Made by a program: the position numbers and the translations under genes. A stretch of DNA of 64,000 nt from Marinobacter sp. ANT_B65 (GTDB taxonomy: Bacteria; Pseudomonadota; Gammaproteobacteria; Pseudomonadales; Oleiphilaceae), in assembly GCF_002407605.1 (NCBI RefSeq), contig NZ_NXGV01000001.1:680895-744894 (forward strand), read 5' to 3'. Of this stretch, positions 43,061-52,137 are shown one piece after another. Within the stretch, counting starts at the first letter, position 1; every line of letters starts with the position of its first letter. The notes under the pieces are model-generated. The model ran no database searches. It was not told the origin of the DNA and was given only the letters and a program-made list of their open reading frames with translations.

Positions 43061-44701
43061 ATGGCGTTGTTGGACCGTGCTTCAATCATATGGGGAATGG
43101 CGATTGCGGTTATTTTTGCAGTCGTCTGTGCGCTGGTGGCGCAGGTGTTAGGTCTTGACCTTGCGTCAATACTGATCGGACTTGTGGTTGGCCTTGTGGG
43201 CGCCAGTGGGTTCATTATTGTTCGGGTTCTCGGGCCGGCAGAACTTGGGCTTAAAGCTCTTAATGATGGAACTCTTGCGGATGATCATCCGCTTCAGACT
43301 CAATGCCAACAGTTGATTTCAGATGCCAAAGCCGGGCGTGCACTGATAGAAACTCTCTCGGGAAGTGCTGACAGGAACGCCATTTCTGCCGCTCAGGTGT
43401 CCCATGCCGCAGACCAGCTAAAGCTGCGCCTGGACCTTCAGGTTCAGGAAACTGCCCAGATGGCGGATTACGCGGGACAGATTACTGAAACTGTCAGGGA
43501 GTCTTCCCAGCAGGCCACCAACGCTGCCACCATGGCTCTGCAAAACAGAGAAGCCAGCACAGAAGGGCGGGAAGCGCTGACAACAGCAATTGACAGCATA
43601 CGGGAAGTGCATGAGCAATCCAGTGAGAATCTGCGCCTGATCCAGGCACTGAATGAAAAATCCAACAAAATTCAGGGTGTAACCACCACTATCCAGAGCA
43701 TTGCGGAGCAGACTAACCTGCTGGCGCTCAATGCAGCCATAGAAGCTGCCCGGGCAGGAGACCAGGGGCGCGGCTTTGCGGTGGTTGCGGATGAAGTCAG
43801 GCAGTTGGCTGGTCGTACCGCCCAGGCCACCGGTGAGGTTGCCGAAACACTGCAGGAAATCCGGTCAGATACAGTACTGATCGTCAGTCGCATTGAGGAT
43901 CTTGCCCGGAGTGTCGAGGAAGGGCTTGCGTCGGTCGAGACGGTGGGCGAACGGCTTGACCAGATACGGGATCAGTCAAATCGTGTTCAGCAGCAGGTGG
44001 CACGCATTGCCGAGATAGATCAGGCCAATGAGATCAGCCTGACACACGTGTTCTCAGCCATTGAAACCGTCAGGGACCAGATCTCGGAGAGTGATGACAG
44101 TGTTGCCTCAATGGCGGAGCAGGCATCCACATTGATGGAGCTTGCAGAAGTGGCTAATGCGGCGTTTGCGCTGAACAGTGGCTCAAGTTATCACAGGTTC
44201 TTCTACGATCAGGCGCGAAGTGGTGCAGAGCAGATTGGCCGGATGTTTGAGGAGGCTATCCGCGAAGGCACGCTGACTGAAAGCAGGTTGTTTGATAAAA
44301 CGAGAACTCCGATCCCGGGCACTCAGCCGGCGAAATACTCAAGCAGTTTCGACTCTTTTACCGACAAGAGCCTGCCTGTTGTGCAGGAACGGATAAAAGA
44401 GTCGCATCCGGCGCTGGTTTACGCGGCGGCGCAGTCACCGGATGGGTATATACCTACTCATAATCGTGAGTTCGCCCACGAACTTACCGGTGACCCTGAG
44501 GTTGATCTGATGCGCAGCCGGAGTAAGCGGCTGTTCAGAGACCGAACGGCTATTCGTTGTGGTAGTCACAAAGAGAACATGTTGCTGCAAACATACCGCC
44601 GCGATACAGGTGAGATCATGCACGACCTTGCTGTTCCAATCTATGTAAATGGCAGGCACTGGGGTGGTCTCCGACTTGGATATCGTCCGGACAATCACTG
44701 A
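43061..44701 (+). CDS. Methyl-accepting chemotaxis protein with C-terminal extension
   Basis: 546 residues. Two adjacent N-terminal membrane segments (about 9-31 and 34-55) leave almost no periplasmic part. The signalling hairpin tip [34 protein letters not shown] ([20 protein letters not shown] at about 211-230) is canonical. After the coiled coil, a C-terminal globular region (about 400-546) contains [35 protein letters not shown] and [20 protein letters not shown], which looks like a Cache/PAS-type sensor placed at the end. The receptor may therefore sense a cytoplasmic signal. RBS GAAGAGG precedes the ATG. Confidence 0.9.
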   Translation: MALLDRASIIWGMAIAVIFAVVCALVAQVLGLDLASILIGLVVGLVGASGFIIVRVLGPAELGLKALNDGTLADDHPLQTQCQQLISDAKAGRALIETLSGSADRNAISAAQVSHAADQLKLRLDLQVQETAQMADYAGQITETVRESSQQATNAATMALQNREASTEGREALTTAIDSIREVHEQSSENLRLIQALNEKSNKIQGVTTTIQSIAEQTNLLALNAAIEAARAGDQGRGFAVVADEVRQLAGRTAQATGEVAETLQEIRSDTVLIVSRIEDLARSVEEGLASVETVGERLDQIRDQSNRVQQQVARIAEIDQANEISLTHVFSAIETVRDQISESDDSVASMAEQASTLMELAEVANAAFALNSGSSYHRFFYDQARSGAEQIGRMFEEAIREGTLTESRLFDKTRTPIPGTQPAKYSSSFDSFTDKSLPVVQERIKESHPALVYAAAQSPDGYIPTHNREFAHELTGDPEVDLMRSRSKRLFRDRTAIRCGSHKENMLLQTYRRDTGEIMHDLAVPIYVNGRHWGGLRLGYRPDNH

Positions 44702-44772
44702 CCGCAGAGGCGGGAAGCCCGCGCGAGGGGGTGTGTTAAACTTTCAGCTTACATTGGAAAAGGAGAAGTGCT

Positions 44773-45144
44773 TTGGCTGACCCGGAATTTATTCCTGTCG
44801 AACTGGAGACGGATGAAGTGTCACGCAGGTCTGATCCCGTGCGCAATCTCGCCGTTGCCGTTTATATTCTTCAGGGGCTTTCGTTTTTTCTGGGTGGCAT
44901 TACCGCACTGGTTGGGGTGATCATCAATTACGTCAAGCTGGACGATGTCCGCAACACATGGGTGGAGCCCCATTTTCGCTGGCAGATCCGTACTTTCTGG
45001 ATAGGACTGTTATGGAGCGTTATCGGTATTGTGACCACCTTTCTGATTGTCGGATGGTTCATTCTCCTGGGTATATCGATCTGGTTCATCTATCGCATTG
45101 TAAAAGGTGCCCTGGCACTGAATGATGGCAAGGCACCTGTCTGA
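44773..45144 (+). CDS. Small membrane protein, DUF4870-like
   Basis: 123 residues with three hydrophobic segments (about 26-52, 73-95, 95-115). The block WVEPHFRWQIRTFWIGLLW (about 62-80) matches a common family of small Tic20/DUF4870-type membrane proteins. The start is TTG at 44773, with AAGGAG seven to eight bases upstream. Function unknown. Confidence 0.75.
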   Translation: MADPEFIPVELETDEVSRRSDPVRNLAVAVYILQGLSFFLGGITALVGVIINYVKLDDVRNTWVEPHFRWQIRTFWIGLLWSVIGIVTTFLIVGWFILLGISIWFIYRIVKGALALNDGKAPV

Positions 45145-45167
45145 ACCGTCTCCCGGCGACATACAAA

Positions 45168-46541
45168 TCAGTCGTCGGTTACTTCCTTTAACCGAAGTGC
45201 GCTGAATGTCCCGGCCAACCCCATAAGTCCGAGTACCAATATGACTGCGGCGTCTGAGATCAGTGAAATCAACGCCGTAAACCCTCCGGTCACCAGTAAT
45301 AAAATGCCTATCACGGTGTTGCTGACTGCGGTGTAGTCTGTGCGCTTGTTGCCACCAGCCATATCCACCAGATAAGTTTTTCTGCCCAGTCTGACGCCTG
45401 CATGGGCAATGCTCAGCACAAAGAAAGCCAGGGGATAAAACCAGCCGTTGCCCAGACCTGTGCCTGCAAACATGGCAGTAAAACCAACCAACAGGCATAC
45501 AGTGCTGGCGATAGCAGCCCCGCGAATCATGACTCTGCGGCTGGACGAGTCGGCCATCCAGCCCCAGAAACTGGCAGATACAGAGCTGGCCAGACTGCTT
45601 GCCAGAAGAAACACGCCCAGCAGCAAGGCTGTATCAGATTCTTTCTGGGCCAGAACGACAAAATAAGGCGAGGCAAGAGCCGAGCATAGTAACAGTGCGC
45701 GGGTAATTACGAAGTTCCTGAAAGGGGCGTCGTCCCGCAGCAAAGACAGGCTTTTGAATGCTTCTCTGATGGCGTTGCCACCACCACTGGTTTCCCCTTC
45801 CTGTTCTTTCACGCCGGCAAACAGAAACCCGGCAATAATCCAGAGTGCAGCCGCCAGCAAAAGAAGAAGGCTGTAAAAGGCGAGAGTGGGGTCGCCCCGT
45901 TCCCAAAACAGTAATACCGTCAGAATAACTGTAGCAGTGCCTCCAATGGTGGTGGCCAGGCCCGAAAGCCTGCCGCGGCGGGTTTTCGGAACGCATTTCC
46001 CCTGGACGTCTTTCATGGCAACTGAGCAGAAACCTCGTGACAGGGAAAACAGAATCAAGGCGCCTACAATACCGCTGCCGGCGGTATAGCCTTCAAGAAA
46101 CCAGACGCACGCGGCCATGCCAGTAACACTTACTGCCTGCCCAAAGCTTCCCAGCGTCCAGAACCATTTACGCACAGGTTTACGACGAACCCAGGCCGCA
46201 ATTATCATCTGCGGCACCATGGAGCCTGATTCCCGGATGGGTACAAGCCAGGCTACGAGAGCAGGTGCTCCAACGGCACTCATCAGCCACGCCAACACTG
46301 TTTTGGGGCTGATCAACAGGTCGCCCAGCTTGGTCAATACGTTGGCAGCAAGAATCAGGAAAAAATTGCCGGGTACTGCACTGCAGGCTTCTGCCGGAAT
46401 ATCTTTACAGACCCGCGCATCTTCCTCGTTGGCGATCAGGCTATACAGCCGTTCAACAGACTGCCCAAGAGCATGGGCTGACGCCTGAGTGCTTTCTTCC
46501 GAGGGGGGGGTGTTCGGTGTGGGGTTCTGTTGCTGCGACAA
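45168..46541 (-). CDS. MFS-type transporter
   Basis: 457 residues from a TTG at 46541 with GGAGGA upstream; an ATG at 46646 would add 35 residues overlapping the DUF1513 gene. A soluble N-terminal region (SEESTQASAHALGQSVERLY) precedes about 12 membrane spans from residue 62 onward, with the cytoplasmic loop FAGVKEQEGETSGGGNAIRE near the middle. It follows the iron operon by 83 bases on the same strand and may belong to it. The substrate is unknown; an iron-related role is inferred from position. Confidence 0.75.
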   Translation of the reverse strand: MSQQQNPTPNTPPSEESTQASAHALGQSVERLYSLIANEEDARVCKDIPAEACSAVPGNFFLILAANVLTKLGDLLISPKTVLAWLMSAVGAPALVAWLVPIRESGSMVPQMIIAAWVRRKPVRKWFWTLGSFGQAVSVTGMAACVWFLEGYTAGSGIVGALILFSLSRGFCSVAMKDVQGKCVPKTRRGRLSGLATTIGGTATVILTVLLFWERGDPTLAFYSLLLLLAAALWIIAGFLFAGVKEQEGETSGGGNAIREAFKSLSLLRDDAPFRNFVITRALLLCSALASPYFVVLAQKESDTALLLGVFLLASSLASSVSASFWGWMADSSSRRVMIRGAAIASTVCLLVGFTAMFAGTGLGNGWFYPLAFFVLSIAHAGVRLGRKTYLVDMAGGNKRTDYTAVSNTVIGILLLVTGGFTALISLISDAAVILVLGLMGLAGTFSALRLKEVTDD

Positions 46542-46624
46542 GCTGTCGTCCTCCGGAAAATGGAGAACCAAGGATACCAGCCCCGCCGGTACCCCTGAAC
46601 CCTGACGTACATATCCGCGTCCTG

Positions 46625-47725
46625 TTATACCAGGTGGTGATCCCACTGCACCGGCATGCTGGCGATTTCTCTGGCTGGCTGCCCCTTCCCAATGCGAACC
46701 AGCTTGCCGCGACCGGAGGAGACCAGAAAGTCGCCACCGGCCAGGGCTTCGACTCCGGCGCAGTCTGCAATAGAAGCCTGTTCAAGCACTTTTCCTGAAC
46801 GGCCATTAAAGACCAGTGCCGTGCCACCAATAGGGGAGGCTATAGCAACCAGATCATTTTCAGGGTGCGCAACAATACTGGCGATATAGTTGCCCAGTTT
46901 CCGGTGCACTGATTCTCCAAGATCAATCTCTTCATAGCGGCCCTTACTGTAGCGCGCTATAAGTGGAGGTAGTTCATGGGCCGGGCCCTGATACTGATAT
47001 GCAGCATAAATAGTGCCGTCTGGCGCGACATCCACATGCCGGGTGCTCAGTTGGTGGTGGGAGGGGCTGAATCTGCCGATAGTTGCTCCTGATTGGCTGT
47101 CTACCAGAACCAGTGCAGGCTTCATGGAGTCCAGGTTGAGCTTGATGCGGTCGTAATCCGGGTGGGTCAGGATTCCCCCCAGCCCTACTATGAGCGTTCG
47201 TCCGTCCGGGTGCAGGGTAAGCTGGTGTGGGCCTGTGCCGTGCAGTTCAAAGGTGTTCACCCGTTGATAGTTTTGCTGGCTGTCATAGACCGCAACAATA
47301 CCTTCGCCAGGATCGTAGCGGCTGGCTGTCGCATAAAGAAACCGTCCGTCCCGGGAGAATACGCCGTGCCCTACGAAGTGTTCACCTTCGGCAGCCTTTA
47401 TGTGATGCAGGCGTTCGCCGGTTTTGCTGTTGAGCACATAAAATGACCAGCCCGGGCGGCGCTCAAAGAACAGCACCTCGGCTGTTCCGGGGCGATTGCA
47501 GCCACTGTGGCAGCGAGTACTTACCGGTGCCTGCCAGAGCATTGTTCCGTCTGGTGCAATTGCGCCTACAGCGAAATTACCACCGGGTAGGCCTATGGCG
47601 CCGGTATATTGCTGCACGCCTTTGCTGGAAGCTTTTTCGGGCAACATGCTGCAACCGGTTAGCGTGATTACTGCACCACCAGCCAGCGCCGCTTTGATCA
47701 GGCTTCTGCGAGTCAGTTCAGGCAT
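46625..47725 (-). CDS. DUF1513 family Tat-exported protein
   Basis: 366 residues from ATG 47725, with GAAGGAG upstream; a longer frame opens at 47785. The N-terminus MPELTRRSLIKAALAGGAVI has a twin-arginine motif and ends in a lipobox-like LTGC (about 24). The rest is a DUF1513 beta-propeller (HIKAAEGEHFVGHGVFSRDG at about 113; GTGPHQLTLHPDGRTLIVG). In Pseudomonas-like genomes this family accompanies imelysins and di-haem oxidoreductases in iron-regulated operons. Biochemical role not settled. Confidence 0.85.
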   Translation of the reverse strand: MPELTRRSLIKAALAGGAVITLTGCSMLPEKASSKGVQQYTGAIGLPGGNFAVGAIAPDGTMLWQAPVSTRCHSGCNRPGTAEVLFFERRPGWSFYVLNSKTGERLHHIKAAEGEHFVGHGVFSRDGRFLYATASRYDPGEGIVAVYDSQQNYQRVNTFELHGTGPHQLTLHPDGRTLIVGLGGILTHPDYDRIKLNLDSMKPALVLVDSQSGATIGRFSPSHHQLSTRHVDVAPDGTIYAAYQYQGPAHELPPLIARYSKGRYEEIDLGESVHRKLGNYIASIVAHPENDLVAIASPIGGTALVFNGRSGKVLEQASIADCAGVEALAGGDFLVSSGRGKLVRIGKGQPAREIASMPVQWDHHLV

Positions 47726-47738
47726 GTACAGGGCTCCT

Positions 47739-48794
47739 TCAGTCACCGTCACTGGAATTGAAGCCGCGTACGATGCCAAGCTCAACGGCGGCTCTGTCGT
47801 TTACCAGCGCTGCCAGTTGGGTAATGTCGATATAGAGGCTTTGAAGTGATCTGAACTCGTTGTCGTCAGCCAGCAATAGCGCCATCGGCCGGTTCAGCTC
47901 CGGAAAGTTGGCCAGCACTTCGTCAAACTGCTGTTCGATGTCCTGGGCCAGTTCGGGCTGCTTCCGGTCATGGAGCAGGCTGGAAAACGCCGGCAGGAAG
48001 TAGTTTTTCAGTCCCCGCACGCTGGCTTCGGCGGCAATCAGGCTTGTTCCGCTGCGCCAGGCATCCGCGTTGTATACAGAACGTTTTCCGTTGCCACGCA
48101 ATCCCATAGGAGCGGCCAGGCGGCGTTCTTCAAGAATTTCCAGTCCAGCCATGGCTGCCTTGATTGTTGTATCCGTGTACTGGGCATTGCCAGCGTAGTT
48201 ACTCTGAAAGTCATTCCAGTCACGGGCCAGATTTTTACTGTTGTCGGCAATGTGATTGGTTACCGCAACCAGGAGCTTGCAGGTGTGCTCTGCGGGAAGT
48301 GCTCTGTCACTGGTATTGAATGCCTGGTCGTACAAAATAAATTCGGCCATTGGAAAGCCTTGTACAGCGACACCGGATTGGCTTATCAGCTCGGGTGTAA
48401 GCGGTGCATCATCTTTCAGCAGGAACGATGCCTTACGGGCCACCAGGTTTTTCGGATCCGGCCAGAACTGGAGCTGCCAGGCGCGATTTCCCTGTTCTAC
48501 CGGGCCGAAATCAACAAAGCGGACTTCCTGCCAGGCAAGAAATGCGTCCAGCCATGCTTTCTTCGTTTGCTTGAGCTCCTCGCCGGAAGGAGCTTTGCAG
48601 TATGTTTCTGCCTGATCTTTGAGTGCCCGACTCTGTTCCGCCAGGGTCTGATATCCGACATAAATGTCGCTGTGCCATTGTTTTCGATAGTCTGTGTCCT
48701 GATCGCCAGCGGGGCTGCCAGCTGCCGCAGCTAAAGGTGAAATGGCCAGTGACAAGCTAAGGCAAAGGGAAACAGAAGATATCATGCGCTTCAT
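47739..48794 (-). CDS. Imelysin-like protein lacking the motif histidine
   Basis: 351 residues from ATG 48794 (GGAG upstream) with a signal peptide (ISSVSLCLSLSLAISPLAAA). Helical imelysin (M75) fold with KAWLDAFLAWQEVRFVDFGP (about 75-94) in the N-terminal half. In imelysins the signature is GxHxxE; here the matching stretch reads VQGFPMAEFILYDQ (about 150), so His is replaced by Pro-Met while Glu remains. It follows the di-haem oxidoreductase by 11 bases and precedes the DUF1513 gene. Probably periplasmic iron binding or partner of the first imelysin. Confidence 0.85.
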   Translation of the reverse strand: MKRMISSVSLCLSLSLAISPLAAAAGSPAGDQDTDYRKQWHSDIYVGYQTLAEQSRALKDQAETYCKAPSGEELKQTKKAWLDAFLAWQEVRFVDFGPVEQGNRAWQLQFWPDPKNLVARKASFLLKDDAPLTPELISQSGVAVQGFPMAEFILYDQAFNTSDRALPAEHTCKLLVAVTNHIADNSKNLARDWNDFQSNYAGNAQYTDTTIKAAMAGLEILEERRLAAPMGLRGNGKRSVYNADAWRSGTSLIAAEASVRGLKNYFLPAFSSLLHDRKQPELAQDIEQQFDEVLANFPELNRPMALLLADDNEFRSLQSLYIDITQLAALVNDRAAVELGIVRGFNSSDGD

Positions 48795-48805
48795 ATCGGG
48801 CTCCG

Positions 48806-50224
48806 TTAAAGCGAATTCAGGAAGTCGAGCAGAGCCCGACGGTTTTCGGCACTGAACTCGCTGAAGCGTGCTACAGCCGGGGCTGCTTCGCCGCCGTGCC
48901 ATAGAATGGCTTCTTCCAGAGTTCGCGCCCGACCGTCATGGAGAAAGCCTGCTTGCGGATTTACTGTCTGTGCCAGACCAATGCCCCAAAGCGGCTGGGT
49001 GCGCCATTCATTCCCGTTAGCCAGGAATTCATCGCGGCCATCTGCCAGGGCTGGTCCCATGTCGTGCAACAGCATATCGGTATATGGCCAGATCGTCTGT
49101 TCACTCAGATCAGGACGGTCCGGGTCGATTCCGGTTGTGTGTCGGGGAGTGTGACATCCAGCGCATCCGGTTTCGTTAAACAGTTGTGCGCCTTTTTGTA
49201 CAGAGGGATCTCCCATGTTACGTCGGGCAGGTACTGCCAGGCTCTTGGCATAGAAAGTAACAAAATTCGCAATCTTGTCGCTGACTTCTGGTTGGCCTCC
49301 ATCCGTAAAACGATCACAGTTCTGTTCCGGTGTGCAGTCAGTGGTGGGCTTCAGGCTGGAGGTCAGCCCCATATCGCCGGCAAACGCGCCCATGCTCTGT
49401 TGGTGTACATTGGGTTCAGCGGCTTTCCAGCCGAAACGGCCAGGTACTGTCTGTCCGGTTGCGAGATCCCAGACCTTATTGAGCTTTCCTGATATGCCAT
49501 CACCGTTTTTATCCTGCGGGTCAGCCAGCGCCTCAAGCTCAGCACTCGGGATAGCTTCCAGTAACCCCATGCCAATCATGGGTGGTGCAACCCGGGGAGA
49601 GATCAGAAGGTCATCAGGCAGGGGGCCGTAGTTAGGGTTTTCGATGGTGTATGTGGGCTCACGCAGCTCTACCTTTGTACCGTCAGCCAGTGTTTTGGTT
49701 ACGGTCTTCCAGGTAAGCACCATATCGGCTTCCGGTTTCGCGGCAGGCAGGGCTGCTGTCTGCAACTGGCTGCCATATACAGGTGCCGGTTTGAAACCGT
49801 GGGTACGCAGAATCTCGGCATCAATCTCCGGGTCAGCCGGTACGGCCAGACGCAGGAACAGGGACACAGGCGGCTCGTCGACACCAGGAGGGTGGCCGCG
49901 ACCGTCTTTGACGTGGCAGCCCTGGCATGAGTTGGTGTTAAGCAGGGGGCCTAATCCATCCCGTGCTGTAGTGCTGGCCGGTGCTTCAACCCAGGGGTTG
50001 CGGAAAAAACTGTTACCAACGCTGAAGTCCAGGCGTTTGGTCATCGACAGGTTGCCCTGGGGCAGGGAGTAGGCATTGGTATCGAATTGCCTGACTGTGC
50101 CATCGCCTCCGGTATTTTCATTATCCTGTAGCGGAAAACCGGCGTGGGTACTGGCATGGGTCGAAAGGCTGATGCCGAACAGCAATGGCAGCAGCGCATT
50201 CAGTAGTCGTTTTCTGGTCATCAT
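48806..50224 (-). CDS. Di-haem oxidoreductase (DUF1111 type)
   Basis: 472 residues with an N-terminal signal peptide (about 1-24). Two CxxCH haem c sites: SCQGCHVKDGRGH (about 97) and GCAGCHTPRHTTG (about 350). These proteins are periplasmic and resemble cytochrome c peroxidases; in iron-uptake loci they may oxidise or transfer electrons to iron. GGTGAGAA precedes the ATG; an adjacent ATG three bases later is possible. Sandwiched between two imelysin genes in one transcript. Confidence 0.9.
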   Translation of the reverse strand: MMTRKRLLNALLPLLFGISLSTHASTHAGFPLQDNENTGGDGTVRQFDTNAYSLPQGNLSMTKRLDFSVGNSFFRNPWVEAPASTTARDGLGPLLNTNSCQGCHVKDGRGHPPGVDEPPVSLFLRLAVPADPEIDAEILRTHGFKPAPVYGSQLQTAALPAAKPEADMVLTWKTVTKTLADGTKVELREPTYTIENPNYGPLPDDLLISPRVAPPMIGMGLLEAIPSAELEALADPQDKNGDGISGKLNKVWDLATGQTVPGRFGWKAAEPNVHQQSMGAFAGDMGLTSSLKPTTDCTPEQNCDRFTDGGQPEVSDKIANFVTFYAKSLAVPARRNMGDPSVQKGAQLFNETGCAGCHTPRHTTGIDPDRPDLSEQTIWPYTDMLLHDMGPALADGRDEFLANGNEWRTQPLWGIGLAQTVNPQAGFLHDGRARTLEEAILWHGGEAAPAVARFSEFSAENRRALLDFLNSL

Positions 50225-50308
50225 TTCTCACCGCACAATTGAATAAGCCATGGAGAAACCGCTCTTTTCAAAGCAGGCTGTCCATGGCTCGTTCTTATTA
50301 TATGAATA

Positions 50309-50331
50309 CCGGGGGCCAACTGTGCCCCCGG
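50309..50331 (-). other. Intercistronic hairpin
   Basis: CCGGGGGC (50309-50316) and GCCCCCGG (50324-50331) pair in the 132-base gap between the first imelysin and the di-haem oxidoreductase genes. No T tract follows, so it may set mRNA stability or processing rather than end transcription. Confidence 0.45.
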
Positions 50332-50356
50332 ATATTTTCCCTATGCAGGGCTTTTA

Positions 50357-51655
50357 TCAGAAAGCGTGGCCGGCATCATCCGGTGACAGGGCTTCGATAC
50401 CCAGTTCGCGGGCAGCTTGCTCGATAGAGCCTGTCTGCTCGACCAGAGCCATGATGGCCCCGTTTACAATGCTTGAACCTTTTGTGTTACCCGGTGCAAT
50501 CATCATATCAAATGTCATAGGGGCCTGGCTTGATTCTGCCTTGGATTTCATCACACCCAGCGCTTTCATTGAAGCTTCAAGCTCGGCCTCAAGGCGTGCA
50601 TCCAGCTCCGGGTTGCTCTGTGCTACCAGGTCAGACAGGGACGGGCCGGATACCAGGCTGCCATCTACACGGCGATAGTCGCCGGTATAGACATTCTGTA
50701 TGCCCTGGCCGTTGTAGTAATGGGAGTTATGAGTGTTATCGCTGAAGCAGTCGTGTTCGTCTTCGTATGAGTTGGCTTCAAGAGCTACTTTCATACGTTC
50801 GCCTGCGAGTTCGCCCAACGACAGGGAGCCCATGCCAAACAGCATTTTCTGCACGCCTTCGTCTGCGTCGGCAGTCATAAGCTGGCTGCGATAGTTATCA
50901 GAGGCATCTGGAGCCCATTGGGCGACCATCCACTCCAGATCGGAGATCAGAAGGTCGGTAACCGCGTCGAGATACTCTCCCCGGCGTTCGCAGTTGCCAT
51001 TGGTGCAGTCAGCTCCTGTGGCGTAGTCGGTTATTGGACGCTGGCCGTTGCCTGGCTCAAAGCCTTGCAGATCCTGACCCCACAGCAGGAATTCGATGGC
51101 ATGATAGCCAGTCGCTACGTTTGCTTCCGAACCGCCTATCTCATTCAGGTCGGCAAGCAGTTCCGGTGTCAGGACTGTCACATCAAGGGTTTCGCCGCCT
51201 ACATTGATGCTTTTGCTGGCAATGATATTGGCAGTCGCACCGGCGTTGCCCAGTTCATACTGGTAATCGTCGGCTTGTACGTAGTCGATCAGACCTTCAT
51301 CCAGCGGCCAGGCGTTCAGCTGACCTTCCCAGTCGTCGACAATAGTATTGCCAAAACGGAACACTTCAGTTTGCTGGTAGGGTACGCGCGCCGCAAGCCA
51401 TGCTTCTTTGGCCGCCTTCATGTTGGCTTCAGTCGGGTTGGCAAGAAATTTGTCTGTGGCTTTATCCAGCGCTTTGGCTGTGATGAGTGCGTCTTGATAG
51501 CCGGCGTAAGCCAGATCTGCATAATGCTCGACAACCGAAGCTTTGGTGGCAGCTTGCGTTGCTGCTGAGTCTGATTGGGCTGTAAGGGCGCAGCCAGCGC
51601 TCATTGCGGCAGCAATGGTGAGTGCCAGAGGGGCTGGTCGAAACATTGTTTTCAT
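50357..51655 (-). CDS. Imelysin-family iron-related lipoprotein
   Basis: 432 residues from ATG 51655 (CCGGAG upstream). Signal peptide ends in a lipobox MSAGC (Cys near 22), so it is a lipoprotein. The M75 imelysin signature GxHxxE is intact in GYHAIEFLLWGQDL (about 202-215). Conserved KEAWLAARVPYQQTEVFRFG (about 83-102) and a C-terminal MTFDMMIAPGN block. Imelysins are periplasmic or outer-membrane iron-uptake proteins, often Fur-controlled. First gene of the iron operon and downstream of a near-consensus Fur box (51795). Confidence 0.92.
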   Translation of the reverse strand: MKTMFRPAPLALTIAAAMSAGCALTAQSDSAATQAATKASVVEHYADLAYAGYQDALITAKALDKATDKFLANPTEANMKAAKEAWLAARVPYQQTEVFRFGNTIVDDWEGQLNAWPLDEGLIDYVQADDYQYELGNAGATANIIASKSINVGGETLDVTVLTPELLADLNEIGGSEANVATGYHAIEFLLWGQDLQGFEPGNGQRPITDYATGADCTNGNCERRGEYLDAVTDLLISDLEWMVAQWAPDASDNYRSQLMTADADEGVQKMLFGMGSLSLGELAGERMKVALEANSYEDEHDCFSDNTHNSHYYNGQGIQNVYTGDYRRVDGSLVSGPSLSDLVAQSNPELDARLEAELEASMKALGVMKSKAESSQAPMTFDMMIAPGNTKGSSIVNGAIMALVEQTGSIEQAARELGIEALSPDDAGHAF

Positions 51656-51794
51656 TGAAAACTCCGGGTGCAAGAACAGTTATGGTAATAGGATGTATTA
51701 TCGTTCGTATTATGTTGGCTAAAACGTCACAACGCAAGACTGCTTTGTCTGCGGTCAGCACAGGAGTGGCCAGCACACACAAATAATAAAAATT

Positions 51795-51807
51795 AATGAG
51801 AATCATT
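51795..51807. promoter_or_regulatory. Fur box
   Basis: AATGAGAATCATT matches the core of the Fur consensus (AATGATAATCATT) at 12 of 13 bases, in an A/T-rich region 140 bases upstream of the first imelysin and 65 bases before the small plus-strand frame at 51872. Confidence 0.75.
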
Positions 51808-51871
51808 TGCAAATAAAATTGGTAGTGCTAAATTCTGACCTGAACATGGTCTTGGTTCGGAGAGAAACAAC

Positions 51872-52030
51872 ATGAGTAGATCAGCGATTCAGCTAGCAGG
51901 TTCTTCAAAAAGTGTTTTCTCGGCGTGGCAGTCGCTACGCAAATCGGTTGACAGGGACAGTGGACAGCGCGGGAGTCATGACGGAGACACTGGCACACGG
52001 TCGCCTTCCGGTACCAGCCGCACAGGCTGA
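51872..52030 (+). CDS. Candidate small protein downstream of Fur box, 52 residues
   Basis: ATG at 51872 has GGAGAG seven bases upstream, a good RBS. The product (MSRSAIQLAGSSKSVFSAWQ...) is basic and Ser/Gly-rich, with no membrane segment and no recognised family. Another frame overlaps from 51990 (MTETLAHGRLPVPAAQAEAQ) and is less well supported. The position, divergent from the iron operon across the Fur box, makes it worth attention, but the coding evidence is weak. Confidence 0.35.
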   Translation: MSRSAIQLAGSSKSVFSAWQSLRKSVDRDSGQRGSHDGDTGTRSPSGTSRTG

Positions 52031-52137
52031 AGCTCAGCCGGAACCCCTTATCCATAAGGGACGTGTTTTCAGGCACTCTGCCTTGCACAGAGGGCGTGCG
52101 CTCGGGCTTAATGGTTCCTGATTACAGGAGCCTACCT

